Shown: piece by piece, positions 1 through 10,977 of the stretch
Position numbering within the stretch: position 1 is the stretch's first letter
How the letters are laid out: the number at the start of each line of letters is the position of its first letter
DNA from: Glandiceps talaboti
Lineage: Eukaryota > Hemichordata > Enteropneusta > Spengelidae
Direction of reading: 5' to 3'
Length of the DNA: 64,000 bases
Assembly (NCBI RefSeq): GCF_964340395.1
Contig: NC_135562.1
Coordinates: 6,229,634-6,293,633 of the forward strand
Program-made: the position numbers and the translations under genes
The notes under the pieces: model-generated
The model's input: only the letters and a program-made list of their open reading frames with translations
What the model was told of the DNA's origin: nothing
Database searches by the model: none

Positions 1-1359
1 TATATTGTTCTCTCCGAGTATGTTTTGCGTTGCCTATCCATTACACATTCAACTTATTGGTTCATAGTTAGCCAATGAGTGTGAGGGGATTATGTCACGT
101 GCAAAAGTTCACGAGTCAATAAGTATAAGATTCCAGATATACGTATCTGAAACATACGTGCGTGGCACATTCCAGGCGTTCACATCACGTAAGTTCAGCC
201 GTAGTAAGATAGACTGTCCTCGGTCCAAATAAAGAAGATTATAAAAAGCGGGCGTTTCAGGAATAATCCTTCTATCAATCTCATGAGTTCAGATCTACTT
301 CTCATATTTCTATGAAATCAGTGTGGGAGGGAAAGTATGGAGTAACTTCATACTTCTCACATCACTAACTACGGTCAAACGATCACCCCCAATTTCTGGG
401 GTTTTTTGGTTTTTTACTTTGATATTCATACAGTTTAACTATTTTTACTTTACCTCTTTCAGTTCCTTCCGCACAGCTCTAGTCAGGACAATATGGTGTT
501 TGTTCACTGCTTTCATCGCACAAATTTTACTCTGTTTAAGATAACCAAAGACATATATAACAAGAAGAATAACCCATCACATCCATCGGACCACTGCTAG
601 GTGATCATTGAATATTACAGAAAAAAAATGTTGACTTGTACCACAAAGAGGTATTACATATCTTGATGCAGTGGAAACTTTTTCGATCTGTGTGTCAAAC
701 TTAACTATGACTCGGGTACAATGGTACCTTTAACATGAGGATGAAATAACGACTAGGCAGTATATAACCACAGCCAAAACAATAACACCCCACATCCACT
801 GGGGCACTGCTAGATATAGCACATGACTACTGAATATAGAAGACACTCTATACTGCATTTTGAATTGTGATGCAAAGAGTGACTATAACACAAAATAACA
901 TAACCTCGTCAGAGTATTCGTTAATGGCGAATATAACATAGTTTGATAAACACACCTTATACGTACAGATCTTGGTAAATATTTGCTGTTTTTCTTGGTT
1001 TCCAAACAGAGAGACAGTACTCAAAAACTGTGGATAAAGAGTATTTGATCAGTAAGGCGAACGTCAAAAATGATGACCTGTGAATTCGAAGTTGCTACTG
1101 ATGGACAAATTTTCTCTGTGTTGTGTTCGCCATCATTCGATGATAATTGTGAATAATGTTGTCATTTGTGCAATTATTTGTTGCAGTTCTGTGATGCAAA
1201 CGACAAGGGAAGATTTCTATAACAACAAATAACAAATATAAAATATGTGCACGGATGGATAGTTCAAAAGCTGTTCGACTTTGGTTTCCAATTGTAAATT
1301 TTCAGTTCATTACAAGAGCATAACATGTATGTAAAATTGACACAAACGAAGGACAACAA
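1..1359. other. No recognised exon; presumably intron 10 of the cyclase gene
   Basis: I saw no kinase-homology or cyclase exon on the minus strand here, although exon 10 ends with a good donor at 1749/1748. The stretch is AT-rich without clear repeats. A 73-codon plus-strand frame at 323-544 has no family resemblance. Confidence 0.4.
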
Positions 1360-1612
1360 TACGGAACTTGCAAACCCGCCATGTTGAATTTTGCATCATG
1401 GGAAATTTGATAACAAATACTTATCAAATAGCATTGTAAACAATACTGTTACATTGTTATAACCACAAATGATCAATTCATAGTCATCCTGACCATTGTG
1501 GGAGGTTAATTTTATTAGTAGCTCCAGATGAGGTATTACCGTCCGATAACCACAGATAATCCCACAATCCTTTGCGTCTGAGCATGCTCAGTTTAGATTG
1601 CAAGTCCCCTAT
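1360..1612 (-). mobile_element. MITE family I, copy 1
   Basis: About 253 bp, ending in inverted repeats close to AGGGAACTTGCAA. Internal marks shared with the other copies (5579-5825, 57103-57353) are TGAGCATGCTCA and CATGATGCAA-type words. It lies in opposite orientation to the other two copies. The ends have drifted (ACGGAACTTG and CAAGTCCCCT). No coding capacity. Confidence 0.8.
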
Positions 1613-1749
1613 TACATATTGTGCATAGAACTTAAAATTTCACTACTTATATTGATTGGAAACTTAGATATTAAATAAAGCATGATGTTTTCGATATGCC
1701 ATAATCCAAGAATATTCAATTTCGCTTTCATTCCGTTTACTTGACTTAC

Positions 1750-4700
1750 CATACTTTTCATAGATAACGCCTGTGACTTTTTGTGATCACCCCGAGTTGT
1801 GACGTCATCCCAGTTCACTTTCCAAACCAGATTGTCCAGGTCAGCTTCATATTTACGCTTCCTGTGACGTCAGATGTATGCACGTGATCAATATTTTAAA
1901 TAAATAATTCATATCATAATATACGCATGCGTAGTGTTTTTTGCATGGTTGTTTGACTTTAAAGCTAAATCAATACTACTCGTCCACTTTCGAAGGGGGG
2001 AGTGAAATAATAAAAGGCATTTTAAATTCTTGAGACGAAAATACGAATACGATTGATGCAGTTTCACCATATATAAATGTACAGCGTGTATCCTGGGTTA
2101 GCAAGTATACATTTCTCCGACAATGTGGGGGTTAAACTTTCCCCAGCAATACATTAAGAATTTTTATAATTTGTAATTGATGAGTACATGTAGATGTATA
2201 CATTGTATCCTGGACGGTAAATCTCCTCTACAAGGTATAGGTCCATGATTGTTGTTTACGTACAAACTTTGGGGTTTAGACATTCCACCAGCAGTACGCA
2301 TGCTCAGAGTGTGATTGAAGAAGGTAGCATGACGTTCAGAACATTAGGAATCCCACCATGAACAACGTTTTCAATAAAAACAAAATTTAAGCCTGCCACT
2401 AGATGGCGACATACCTGTACAGGAAGTAGAGTGCTATAAATAGACAAACGATGATGGCGCACACTGGTATGACAGTGACTGTGACTACATCTGTTTCTGT
2501 TGAGTGAAGATGGAAAATTGGACTTATGCAGTACTAATTTAGAGCAAGGCTTTAGATACTGAATGAATCTTGGGTTGCAAATTAAGGCCTTGAATCATGA
2601 TCACCTTTGTGAACTCTTCAAACTTTTAGAAAAAAGAATTGTGACAAGGGAAAGTGTTTACGTCACCACAATGTGAGCTTAAGTCATCAGTGCTGGTGCA
2701 CCTGAAATAACTTTTAATAGGTTCTCATAACTCCGCTTGTAGAAGATTGTGTATGTTTACCTTCAAAATGGCATTGTATGTGTTCTAGTTCTCTGGGATT
2801 CCATAGATTGATGCGACCTTCCTCACCCTATCGCCGCCAACCACCAACCCCCATCCCACACCCATACACCTTGACTCCTTCCCACCCATACACCCTTAAC
2901 CTCATCCCAAACCCATACACCTTAAATCCCGAAATTCCCATGCCTAAATAGACAGAAATATGGGGAATGGTATCTCAGGCAACAAACCTGGGCAGAGTTC
3001 ATTAAAGAAACCACACTCCGGCATGTCCAATGGAATCTCATCATTTGGCCATTGTATTTTTCCAGAATAAGCATCAGGATCATAGATCTGGAATCAAAAA
3101 ATAAACGATTGGGTTTGTATCAGATACACTCAGTGATTCGCACGTGCATGTGTCTGTGTCTGTGTCTGTGTCTGTGTCTGTGTCAGTGTCTGTGTATGTA
3201 TGTCTGTATGTGTATGTGTGTGTCTGTGTCTATGTGTGCTATTCAATCGGTCGGTACAAAACGCAGGTACAGGCCAGTCCAGGTCAGGTATCGACAATAT
3301 ATTTTAGGTTCACATTCAGATGTATCAAACACGCGCAAAAAGAAGTTGTGCACCAATGTTTCAGGCGTTTGAGACTTTAGTATGGCATCGGAGGTGACTC
3401 TAGTAGGTGACTCTGTTTCAAATGAAAATTTGTCACCCTAACTCAAAGGGTACGTCCTAATTTTTTGTCGAGATGCTATGTTGACATTAACGCCTTCCAG
3501 ATGAAAAGGGTAAAGGTTATTCAGTCGGCGATATAATAATGGTCTTTAGAATTTAACAGTTGAAACAGTGTGTGTAATAATAAGAATATTTCAAAGTTAC
3601 CGAAATATTAAATCTGTTTTATATGAATATTTTAAGTTACGCTTTAATATATTGATATACTATATATGCGTTGCGTCAAAGGTCAACGAAAGGTGGTGTG
3701 AATAATTAGTTCAGGTGATGGGTACATTCTATGCTTTGTAATTGTATAATTGGGCATCTACCATTTATACTCACTTCTTTGTATGCAATGTAACAAATAG
3801 GATTTGATTTCTGCTTGCTTACTCAACACACTCTACGACACATATCTAAATGTGCATGCTCTGTGTGAGCGGTGATGGCTGTCAAGAGAGATAATTGCCT
3901 GAGCAGTTTCGAGTATTTATAGACGTTCTCAACAGAATATGAACATATTCGAGTACTTACATTGTTGAATTAGCATTTATAAAGGAGAAATTTGCCATGA
4001 AAACCAATCTATACTGCAAATAAAAATAGATGACGGATCTTTGGATCCGAACCGAATGTGAATCCAAAAATAAAGTTCAGTCGATACCTGACCTGACCTG
4101 GCACCTAGCCTGTACCTGCGTTGTATACTGACTGGTTATTCAATTAAAGAATGCAAAACGCCTGGAGACTCGAGTAAGTCTATACTCACACGTGTACACC
4201 CTCGTTCTCCCACATGACCCATTGCATGGTTGAATACTTACCCATTTTCCTGTTTCCGTGTCTTTCGTGATACTGCTTGCATGTATCATTCCGTAGTCTT
4301 GATACAACTTCAAATTGTCGTCAAAATATATTCCAAAACTGATAAATGTCTGCAAGTCGTAGAGTTGCCAAGATTTCAGATCGTATTCCCCTAATGCATC
4401 ACCATTTTCATTAATGTAAGTATATCTGTTGAATTTACCTGTCAACAGAATTAAAACTTTTCGTCATTTTTTGTAAAGTGCAACAGCTGTTAGGTATGCC
4501 CTTGCAGAAGTGAGGGTATCAACACGTACACCTTACTTGTATAGTGTCAGATTCACAAGTCTAGAGGTTTTAGCTGCACGTAGTTACGTCATAATCACGT
4601 GATTCACAGGCTACGCACCCGTTTCGTAACAGACGTCTAGTGATACGTGAAAAGGGTCATTTTTCTTCATACAGCCGGAAAATACCCGTAACAAGGCGTC

Positions 4701-7286
4701 AGTCCCATCTCGTCTGGCGACTAGTAGCGGCAAGGCCCCTTAGATCACTTGTATTAACTTGGCCGAATGAAGAAAAATACTGGGTCCAGGTGACAATTCA
4801 TTTAAAAGAGACTAGACTTACTTGCAAATGTTGACTTGAATATATAGGACATGACAGTGTTTCCATCGGCAATGTCTTTACCATCAGCAAGAGTTGAGTT
4901 CATTGCTGAACACATTTGCATGGCAGCGTCGTAAAGGAAGAATCCCTTGTTGTCAAACTGTTGTGGGATGAAGTAATCATATTGTAAGATGAGAGTGAGG
5001 AGAGCGGTATTCCCATCATTAATGATGGAATTTGTACAACAACAAAACAGCATATTTTTTTAAACATTTAAATAGCACAAGCTGGGGTTATATACCTTTT
5101 ACTCAGGTGAAAATATTTGCCTATGTTAAACGGTTACAGCATCGACCCTACACGATATGTTTAAAGTCATTGCATGCCTTCTATGACATAACAATTGCGT
5201 TCTGGTTTTGTGAAAGCAGTTTACAGCTTAGATTGGGTTCCTTAACATTTTTATACGTATCAAAAATTACGTCATCGGGTCATTTATATGTATTGCTATA
5301 TCGTAATACCATATTTTTTATAGTTCAATCAATTCCAAGTCATAGCTAGGTATGCTTCAGTACGTAGAATACTATGAATGACTTTTAAATACGCAGTATA
5401 AATCTCGCCCCAAAAATGTATAAACTCAGCTTGTGTCCCTTTAATAGATTTTCTTAATACAAGTGATTGAAAGTGTATTATTGTTAAATGGGAACAACAT
5501 TCCAAGGTAAGACATTTTCATAAACTTTGGGTTCGGGAGAGTCATTTCGTAATTTAACATCTATAAAGTTTGCACAATAGAGAACTTGCAATCCAGACTG
5601 AGCATGCTCAGACGCAAAGGAATATGGGATTATCTGTGGTTATTGTAATACCTAATCTGGAGCTTCCGATAAAATAAACCTCCCTCAATGGTCAGGGTGA
5701 CGTAGAATTGATCATTTGTGGTTACAAACAATGTAACATTATCGTTTACGATAGTAATTGGTTAGTATTTAATATCACGTTTCCCATGATGCAACATTCA
5801 ACATGGCGGGTTTGCAAGTTCCCTATTGCCAAGAAACAACAAAGTGGTGCTGGTATCACCGTAAGGGTCCGAGCAGTGGTACCGCGTGGCTTCACGGGAG
5901 TTAGCAGACATGCATATGTCTTACATGACTACTTTTCTGAATGAAATTAACGCTTGAATTGAATAGTCAGAAAACAATCTAGGTTTGTATGGTGCCTGAA
6001 TGTATGATTGTGCACCCTTTCCGGCGTATGAATATCTCGAGATATATGCGTCGGATCTACAAACGGGAAAATGTTTTGAAAAGAGGTACGAGGCTCTCTA
6101 TACCACGTTAAACTGCAGCAGTTACACATACAATTTATTCGTCAAGTTCTTACCACAAAATCCTCAGGTCCATTAAATATGGTATGAGTTCTTCGAATGC
6201 TTTCCTCTGAGAATTCATAGTATTTAGAAGGGAGCATCAGTGGCTGACGAAACTCTATGATCAATGAGTATTTTATGGCTTGTTTGGCAATTTGATCATC
6301 GGTTGGATCGAGCCAGTCTGTGAGTGAAAAACAGAAGTGGGCATGCATGGGGTTAAACGTAACGGGTGAAGACTGCAACCTGTGTGGCTTAGTGAAAAAG
6401 AATTGAGAAATTTAAAGAAAACCATACAAGGGAAAAGGGGTATTGAAGTGAAAGTAAGTTAAGACAAGGGGAGGGGAGAACATTGAGGAAAAGGGGAGGG
6501 AGGAAGATATGGGAAGGAGATGCGAGGGAAGATAAGGTACTAGAGAAGAGAAGAGTCGCGAAGGGAAGGGAAGGGAAGGGAGGGAAGGGAAGGGAAGAGA
6601 AGAGAATGAGGAGCAGAGAAGAGAAGAGAAGAGAAGAGAAGAGGAGAGGAGAGGAGAGAAGAGAAGAGAAGAGAAGAGGGGAGATCAGGGGGGAGATCAG
6701 GGGGGACAGCGGAAGGGTGGGGACTGGATGAGAAGGGAGGGGTTGGGGAAATTATCCTGAATCAAGTCTGATATATGTGCAAATATGACAATAAAATATT
6801 TTAAATAACTATCATGTCGAAAGTATATGTTTGGATTGATTGTAATACGCACCTCTGACGTATCCCCTGAGACCATGGTAAAAATGATCTACCGATGTCG
6901 CTATGACAACAGTGTCTTTATTTACATACACTTTATCCTTGTACATTTGTACGATGAAATCGCGATGATGAATAATCTTGCCAACAAACAGGTAGACTGT
7001 TGTGGGATAAAACAGAGATTCATTTAATATTTGAATATTATTAAAGTGAACAGTATACAAATAATGCCAGGCTTCACTTTCCAAACACACATGAAAGATG
7101 AAAAATACCAACTTGGCAACAGTTGGATAGATAGAATAGGATAACCACCTATATCCACGAAATACATAATGGTATATTGGTATATATGTGTGCGTCAACC
7201 TATTACCAAACAGACAGACGAACAGACGGTCAGATAGACAGACAGATAAATGGACGGTCAGGCAGATGACAGACAGACAAACAGAC

Positions 7287-7333
<47 letters not shown>

Positions 7334-9351
7334 CTTACTACGTGTTGTTTTCCTAATACTCTTAATGACATTAGGCCAATCATGGTAGTCTCTAGTACTA
7401 TGATTTGGTACGTAGGTTCCAGGAAACACGTGATGATTGGTAACCTCAATTCCATCTTCTTCAAACAAGGTAAGAAGCAAATCCGTAATACTGACAAAAT
7501 TTTGGTCATCTGAGCTGACGAGACTGCAGCGCCGCCACCCGAACGTATTAAAGACTAACAGAATAGCGTGTGCAATCTCCGAGTTGGATGGTTTGGTTCT
7601 TGCAAAGGTTTTATACACTGTCTTGTCTGATACTGCCGATTCATCACATAGCTGTAATTAAAAATACAAGTAAGTCAATGTTTTCATTCTGACCCAGCTG
7701 AAACGCCAGTAGAGCAAAGTATATAGTGATTTTTCCGATGACGTAACGGAAAATGACATGAAATATCGTTGTATCACGTGAGTGATACTTCAATGGCTGT
7801 CGTAAAGAGGAAAATGGTTTATGACATACATGCATACATGAGGTAGCTTTACCGTAGAGGAGTGTTTTACGACATACGTGATGAGGTGGCGTTGCTGTAA
7901 AGAGAACAGTGCTTTACGACATACGTGAGGTAGCGTTTGCCGTAAAGAGGACACTGCTTTACGACACAAGTGATGTAGCGTTGCCGTAAAGAGGACACTG
8001 CTTTACGACATAAGTGATGTAGCGTTGCCGTAATGACAGTGACGACATACATGAGGTAGTATTGCCGTAAAGAGGACAGTTCTTTTACGATATTCCTGAG
8101 GTAGTATTGCCGTAAAGGGGAAAGTGTTTTACGACATAAGTGAGGTAGCGTTGCCGTAATCATTATACAGAGGTTTACGACATTGGTGCAAACTAGTATC
8201 AAATAAACAAATTGCAAGATGGGCAAGTTGTGAGACAGAGACAAATACTTACATAGTCTACCATAGGCATGTTGAGAGATGATGCAAAGCGAGCTTCAAA
8301 GGAACATGTATTTCCTGGTCCGATAATGCCATGGTAACCATCCCTCCAGTGATTGGCTACAGCTTGTAAACCTTTGTTAATTTTACCATACGTGTCAACC
8401 CATGAATATTCCACATGATAACCTAGATTTGAAGAGTTGGGTCAAAGGTTAAAAGTACGTCATATTGTTGAACATTGTTATCACAGTATCGACACTGTTT
8501 TAGACGTGAGATTTTCAAATACGATTGCTAAGTCAAGCATTATTAACGTTAACCTGTAGAAATTTAAAGTGCCACGATCTGAGTTTCTGAGCTTTTACTC
8601 AAAATTTTCTAAATTTAGATTAATATGACTACTAAATTTTAATCAAAAACACAGCATAAAGTGATGATCTTTTATAATTGACGAGCTGATAACTTTCGAC
8701 TGCAAACTGTATGTCTTTAATAGTCACTCTATGATAGATGGCGCTGTTTACTGTGATCACATCACAAAGTGACGCGTTATCACGGAGAATGCTAGGTCTT
8801 GGGGATAAAGTACCGTCCTTCATGTATGGTCAGGTTATATGGGCAGCTCTTAGTTATAATGAACTACTTATATCACCGTGACGTTTTTTGTGCCAGTTAG
8901 ACTCCCTATCGAAGACTTTGACGTCCTCAAGCAGATTTGACGTTCCCCCCCCCGTCCCTCTCTCAGATGTGTCGTGTTGGTAGGTCTACTGTATACGCTC
9001 TTGTGCTCGTTCAGTCAGCCACATGTCACGTGAATCCCCAGGCCTTTGCATTGCTATTTCTATACAAAACTTACCTTGAACGAAGCCCATTTCGTTTGCA
9101 TCGGTTATAGCCATATCAAATGCCCCAGCTATAAACTTCCCAATTGGGAGGAGCGACACTTGGAACGGATCAGTCATTGGTATGAGGAAGAGTAGACGGA
9201 TAACTTTATCGTCGACGTCGTAAATAGTAGTGCCATTGCCTGTGATGTTACTGGTGATGTTGTTTGTTGTGTTGGAACAATCAGAGAGTGACAGAAAGAC
9301 AGACATATAAACCAAAACCAGCGATATTTTTACAACCCAAACTTTGCCCAT
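1750..9351 (-). CDS. Receptor guanylate cyclase, 5' part (ten exons, continues beyond the left edge)
   Basis: Membrane receptor expected to bind an extracellular ligand and make cGMP inside the cell. Exons, each with GT/AG borders and matching phases: 9351-9075, 8422-8253, 7651-7339, 6996-6853, 6317-6154, 4957-4822, 4438-4242, 3087-2988, 2496-2415, 1861-1750. Together they give 565 uninterrupted codons. Residues 1-26 are a signal peptide (MGKVWVVKISLVLVYMSVFL), followed by four N-glycosylation sequons. The ANF-receptor-type ligand domain follows, with CDESAVSDKTVYKTFARTKP at about 150-169, FNTFGWRRCSLV and GPEDFV. Exon 8 carries the family-like WPNDEIPLDMPECGFF. Exon 9 encodes one transmembrane helix (about 504-526). 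Exon 10 starts the juxtamembrane stretch with YRKRKYEADLDNLVWKVNWD, which is typical of receptor cyclases. The kinase-homology and cyclase domains are not in the window. A clearance-type receptor without a cyclase cannot be fully excluded, but the juxtamembrane sequence argues against it. Confidence 0.88.
2795..2935 (+). repeat. C-rich minisatellite
   Basis: Irregular repetition of CCCATACACCTT and CATCCCA words, in intron 8 of the cyclase gene. Confidence 0.6.
3143..3238 (+). repeat. (TGTGTC)n/(TG)n microsatellite
   Basis: Hexamer TGTGTC repeats grading into TGTA/TG repeats, ending directly at the left target duplication of the neighbouring hAT-like element. Confidence 0.9.
3240..4144. mobile_element. 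hAT-like non-autonomous transposon with 8-bp target duplication
   Basis: The sequence TATTCAAT occurs at 3240-3247 and again at 4137-4144, flanking an 889-bp body (3248-4136). The body ends in long imperfect inverted repeats of roughly 75-80 bp. Both arms share CGCAGGTACAGGC, CAGGTCAGGTATCGAC and TTCACATTC in opposite orientation. An 8-bp duplication is the hallmark of the hAT superfamily. No transposase frame is present, so it would need help in trans. It sits in intron 7 of the cyclase gene, about 100 bp from exon 7. Confidence 0.75.
4640..4790. mobile_element. Fold-back repeat family II, copy 1
   Basis: Partly palindromic: ATTTTTCTTCAT on the left is mirrored by ATGAAGAAAAAT on the right. 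The core CAAGGCCCCTTAG is shared with copies at 18955-19290 and 21855-22150. Intron 6 of the cyclase gene. Confidence 0.6.
5064..5442 (+). mobile_element. MITE family III, copy 1
   Basis: The right end ATAAACTCAGCTTGTG is roughly mirrored at the left by TAGCACAAGCTGGGGTTATA. Internal words (TACTCAGGTGAAAATA, TGCTTCAGTA) recur at 50095-50422. Length about 380 bp, non-coding, intron 5 of the cyclase gene. Confidence 0.6.
5486..5577 (+). repeat. Dispersed repeat, related to 61568-61650
   Basis: Shares CATAAACTTTGGGTTC and GAGAGTCATTTC with the later copy. Short and degenerate. Confidence 0.45.
5579..5825 (+). mobile_element. MITE family I, copy 2
   Basis: Ends GAGAACTTGCAA and TTGCAAGTTCCC with TA on both sides, suggesting a TA target duplication. 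The interior closely matches copy 3 (57103-57353), including TGCAACATTCAACATGGCGG. Intron 5 of the cyclase gene. Confidence 0.8.
6420..6745 (+). repeat. Long polypurine tract (GAGAAG/GGGAAG)n
   Basis: Almost pure A and G for over 250 bases, with pentamer GAGAA and GGGAA repeats. Such mirror-rich polypurine DNA can form triplex structures. Intron 4 of the cyclase gene. Confidence 0.85.
7200..7332 (+). repeat. (CAGA)n microsatellite
   Basis: CAGACAGA repeats directly abutting the donor of cyclase exon 3 (exon ends at 7339). Apparent cysteine-rich frames here are repeat artefacts. Confidence 0.95.
7850..8175 (+). repeat. Minisatellite, unit about 45 bp, about 7 copies
   Basis: Units share GCCGTAAAGAGGACA, TTTACGACATA and TGAGGTAGCGTT. 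Copies differ by several substitutions and small gaps. Intron 2 of the cyclase gene. Confidence 0.85.
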
Positions 9352-10977
9352 AGTTGTTGGGAAACTTTTCGATGTTTACCTCGAACGCAGTGATATGTGC
9401 TCTGACAAAATTAAGTATAATCATGTTCACAACAACAAGAAAGGGTCGGAAGTATGCCGTACGGATACGGAGATGATGATGTACGTCATCTTGTAAATCT
9501 TTCCGAACATTTTCGTGTGACGTCACATTATATGTAAATGAGACAGCTGGTGAACGAGTCTGGTTCGATAAATGAGCGTGCCGCCCGCCGCAGCAGAGCG
9601 CTCCTCTTTGATCAGAACAACGTTTGGAACACAAACAAAACGCCAGGAGGCTTACAGTCTTCTAGCACAGGACAGAGTGCTAAAATCGTTCATAGAAACT
9701 CTTTTTCATTAGTTTCGATCCATCAAATATTAGTATTATCGCTGGAGCAATAATATTGTACATTTGTTTCTTTTGCGTGTCACGTCGCACCGCCCTCTAC
9801 GGTATGGTGAATTGTGTTTCGATGAGCACTAGCGAGGGCGCGCCCAATATTCGACACGGTGTGTACCTTACAGGGGATTGTTAACCGTGTTGATATTGCC
9901 ACACATGCATATGTTAGCCGAAAAAATATATATGGAATTAGGCCTAACATAATTGTTTCTTACACGTACTATTAGTCTATACCACACACGTACGTTCATA
10001 TGACGTTTTAGTCTGTAAGGTGCGCCATGACTTGCAGTTTTCTCTGCGCCTGTATTTCACGAACATAGAGAGTGAAAGAACAGCACAAAACACTGCAAGC
10101 ATGAGTGCAAATACTCAAGATACTCAAATTCTCCGCAGTACTCACACTGGAATTCACGTGACATGGGGTTCTGATTTTTTTTTTTACATATATTTATCTG
10201 AAACTGCAAATTATACAGATTGGTCCGAGTGTCTGATATTATGAGCTGTTTCGACCACGATTGTGTGCGCTGCGACTAGCGCCCTCAAACCAACGCTCGA
10301 ACCTGGTACCATGCCCGGAAGTAGTTATGGTCTAGACTGACAACGATGACCCCTGAATTGGCGGACTGACAAATATGTGCAATAAATCTTGACTGATATG
10401 CAGACCCTGTTTTGTCCCGTAAGTACATTTACCGTCCAGCAAAACTTTTGACCGAGCAGTTCACCAGACCTTGCATTTTAATTTCGAAGTAGGTTTGTTT
10501 GAACTTAAACTTGTATAGTCTAGTCTAAACAAATGGTTTACCATGGACTCCTTTTTACGTACGCTATCTTCGAGGACTGAGAAAGTACTAGTAAGTATCT
10601 CGATTGCTTACTCAAGTTGTTGGACTGGTTTACTTGAACTGCAAAGGTCAACCCACTGAGTCATGGATCTATTATTGAATGAGTCTCTATATATCCATGA
10701 CCCAATTCACACCTTCTATTTCAAAATCCCTGTTTGTCTTTATAGTTACACTATCCATTACTGATAAGACTTCAGCAGCAACACAGACAGTTGGTTACTA
10801 GTATCATCCGCTTCTGTGGATGTGGAGAACAGACGAACACTGCACTGTTCAAGTTTGACAATAACCCAACGAAGTTAGGGGGCCTTTTATACCCCTATCT
10901 CGTCTTTGAAACATTCCATTCCTCTGCTAATGTGTTCCAACTTTTAATTCTCCTAGAAAGTACAGTGAAATACCACA
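9352..10977. other. Intergenic region between divergent cyclase and oxidase A
   Basis: Contains the upstream regions of both genes. No exon was recognised. Positions 10624-10800 belong to a dispersed repeat also seen next to both ends of the 30.5-52 kb element. A polypyrimidine tract and AG at about 10958 look like a 3' splice site just before the oxidase A start codon, implying an upstream non-coding exon that I could not place. Confidence 0.5.

Noticed and set aside
323-544. 73-codon frame near the left edge
   Set aside because: No family resemblance, on the strand opposite to the cyclase gene, with no splice or promoter context.
7188-7513. Frames overlapping the (CAGA)n tract
   Set aside because: They are repeat translation and antisense shadow of cyclase exon 3.
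9281-9634. 117-codon minus-strand frame as an alternative cyclase start
   Set aside because: It overlaps the real first exon in another frame; the signal-peptide frame starting at 9351 is the one that continues through the splice sites.
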